Positions 5,784 through 6,995 of a stretch of DNA of 6,995 bases are shown piece by piece (position 1 is the first letter of the stretch; each line of letters opens with the position of its first letter). Source of the stretch: an uncultured Bacillota bacterium (GTDB taxonomy: Bacteria > Bacillota > Clostridia > Peptostreptococcales > Anaerovoracaceae); contig CAUHLX010000147.1 of the NCBI GenBank assembly GCA_959606705.1, forward strand, positions 1 through 6,995, in the 5' to 3' direction. Both the position numbers and the translations under genes were made by a program. The notes below the pieces were generated by a model, which saw only the letters and a program-made list of their open reading frames with translations, did no database searches and had not been told where the DNA came from.

Positions 5784-6995
5784 TTATGCGTCTTCGTTTT
5801 TACTTAAAAATCGGTTGAAATTGCCCTGTGCGTCAAAAATCTGAACTCTGTCGTTCTTCCAGTCAGCGACGTAAATCATTCCTTTACTGTCTACCACAAC
5901 ACCCGATGGCTCTTGAAATTGACCTTCTCCAGTACCTTGGGTGCCAATGGTGAGAATCCAATTGCCCTGTGAATCCAACTTCTGCACCCGGTTATTATTG
6001 CGGTCGCCGACAAAGAGGAACCCCGCGCGGTAGAATAAACCATACGGCGACTGAAACTCGCCATTTCCGCTTCCTTCCCCTCCAAAGGTCGCTACATATT
6101 CCCCTTGTGCTGTGAATTTCATCAACTCGCTTTTGCCATAGTTCAGCACATAAATCGAGTCCTGTTCATCCACCGCTATCCCGGTCGGATAGCTGAAGTT
6201 GGAATGATTAATCGACTTGATCCACGCGCCATTGCTGTCAAAAATTGAAATTCGATGATTCAAGGTATCTGAGACTAGGACTTCTCCCCGGCTGTTTACT
6301 GTTAGAAAGTGGGGCTGATTTAACTGACCGTCTCCTGTGCCTGATTGGCCAAAACTCCTTTGAAATCTTCCGGCGGCGCTGAATTTTTGGATTCTATGAT
6401 TCATCGTATCAGCGATGAAAATACTGCCGTCCGGAGCGACCGCAGCCCCAAAAGGTGAAGTGAACTGACTGGCCCCGGTCCCTGCCCCGCCTAAACTCTT
6501 AGCCGCTCCATCCGCCGCCACCACAGTTACAGTATTTCCCGCAAGCTCGCATACGACGACGGCGTCCTCTTCCGTCACGGCAAGTCCAAAAGGCTTTTCG
6601 AAGGAAGTCCCCATCGTCACCGGTGGCATGTCTGCCGGCTTATGTGACACGGTGGTAGCAATGATGTATTCCATGTCCATCTGGGTGGGCTTTCCCGGAG
6701 TGGACTTATATGATGATATCCGAAGTTCCTCTCTCTTCTGCTCCTGGAGTACCACGATCCCTGCGCTCCCCTGATGATCTACCTGATAGGCAAAAGAGAC
6801 AGAATAATCCGCACTGGGAAATTCGTTTTCCCACTGAACCGTATAGTCGCCCGCCCCATTTTTCACGACGCCGCTCACGCCATACCCTTCTAGAATAACA
6901 CCGGAACGGTCAAATTTTACCCACGGATCCTGAACCTGCCGCTCTGCCGATTCAGACTGACGATTAATCAGTTTTGTATATTCGCCCGTAATATG
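5784..6995 (-). CDS. NHL-repeat beta-propeller protein with a phage-tail-fibre-like module (5' end outside the window)
   Basis: The frame is open for 403 residues from the window edge to the TAA at 5786-5784. The GTG at 6878 is only an internal codon: 39 sense codons precede it, and the domain begins before it. Visible residues 24-116 form a beta-rich module: PWVKFDRSGV, then GVSGVVKNGAGDYTVQW and FPSADYSVSF. It resembles the C-terminal module of phage tail fibres, where WVNF.G.G and NGTGDYTVNF..A...ANYAV are typical. After a short linker come six NHL repeats starting near 132, 178, 225, 267, 314 and 360, with a 42-47 residue period. Each has the pattern F..P.G.AV...G.IY.AD..N.R.Q.F, joined by G.GTG.GQ loops, as in a six-bladed propeller. 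Known NHL propellers bind proteins, RNA or carbohydrates, or act as lyases (PAL). No catalytic residues can be assigned. Whether it is exported cannot be judged without the N-terminus. Co-orientation with the beta-helix gene suggests a joint role in recognising a polymer. Confidence 0.88.
   Translation of the reverse strand, partial: HITGEYTKLINRQSESAERQVQDPWVKFDRSGVILEGYGVSGVVKNGAGDYTVQWENEFPSADYSVSFAYQVDHQGSAGIVVLQEQKREELRISSYKSTPGKPTQMDMEYIIATTVSHKPADMPPVTMGTSFEKPFGLAVTEEDAVVVCELAGNTVTVVAADGAAKSLGGAGTGASQFTSPFGAAVAPDGSIFIADTMNHRIQKFSAAGRFQRSFGQSGTGDGQLNQPHFLTVNSRGEVLVSDTLNHRISIFDSNGAWIKSINHSNFSYPTGIAVDEQDSIYVLNYGKSELMKFTAQGEYVATFGGEGSGNGEFQSPYGLFYRAGFLFVGDRNNNRVQKLDSQGNWILTIGTQGTGEGQFQEPSGVVVDSKGMIYVADWKNDRVQIFDAQGNFNRFLSKNEDA

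Noticed and set aside
5784..6995. Prophage remnant, suggested by the tail-fibre-like module
   Set aside because: No other phage structural, lysis or integration gene is present, and the neighbours form a coherent sugar-uptake locus on the same strand.

Overview
The window looks like part of a carbohydrate-acquisition locus from a Gram-positive Firmicute. All five genes lie on the minus strand, so the locus reads from right to left. The evidence for a Firmicute is AGGAGG-type ribosome binding sites, a sigma-A-like promoter, a lipoprotein solute-binding protein of the LplA kind, and a membrane-anchored AraC regulator resembling Bacillus YtdP. Mid-range base composition fits Paenibacillaceae or gut Clostridia (Lachnospiraceae type). 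The sequence alone does not decide between them.

Layout in the direction of transcription. First (6995 to 5784) comes the C-terminal part of a protein that joins a phage-tail-fibre-like beta module to a six-bladed NHL propeller. Its frame is open to the window edge, so its true start is outside. After a 74-base gap holding a 10-bp hairpin comes a 337-residue right-handed beta-helix protein of the Pectate_lyase_3 type with no signal peptide (5709 to 4696). A 115-base intergenic region with a plausible extended -10 promoter precedes a lipoprotein solute-binding protein (4580 to 3036, GTG start). Ten bases after its stop is a perfect 36-bp palindrome that looks like a terminator. Next come a one-component transmembrane AraC-family regulator (2968 to 755) and, 28 bases on, an LplB/YteP-type sugar ABC permease (726 to 1) cut off by the left edge.

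Likely working model (inference): the beta-helix and NHL proteins act on, bind or recognise a polysaccharide or oligosaccharide. The lipoprotein captures the oligosaccharide and the permease, with a second permease expected just beyond the left edge, imports it. No ATPase is seen; such importers commonly use a shared MsmX-type ATPase encoded elsewhere. The regulator probably senses the sugar, or the loaded binding protein, outside the membrane and controls the locus directly through its own C-terminal HTH domain. The palindrome between the binding protein and the regulator/permease pair would let the binding protein be made in excess over the other two.

There is no gene-free stretch over 300 bases. 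I saw no RNA genes, CRISPR arrays, insertion sequences or recombination sites. Most unusual are the tail-fibre-like/NHL fusion next to a leaderless beta-helix protein, and the perfect palindrome that overlaps the nominal ATG of the regulator.
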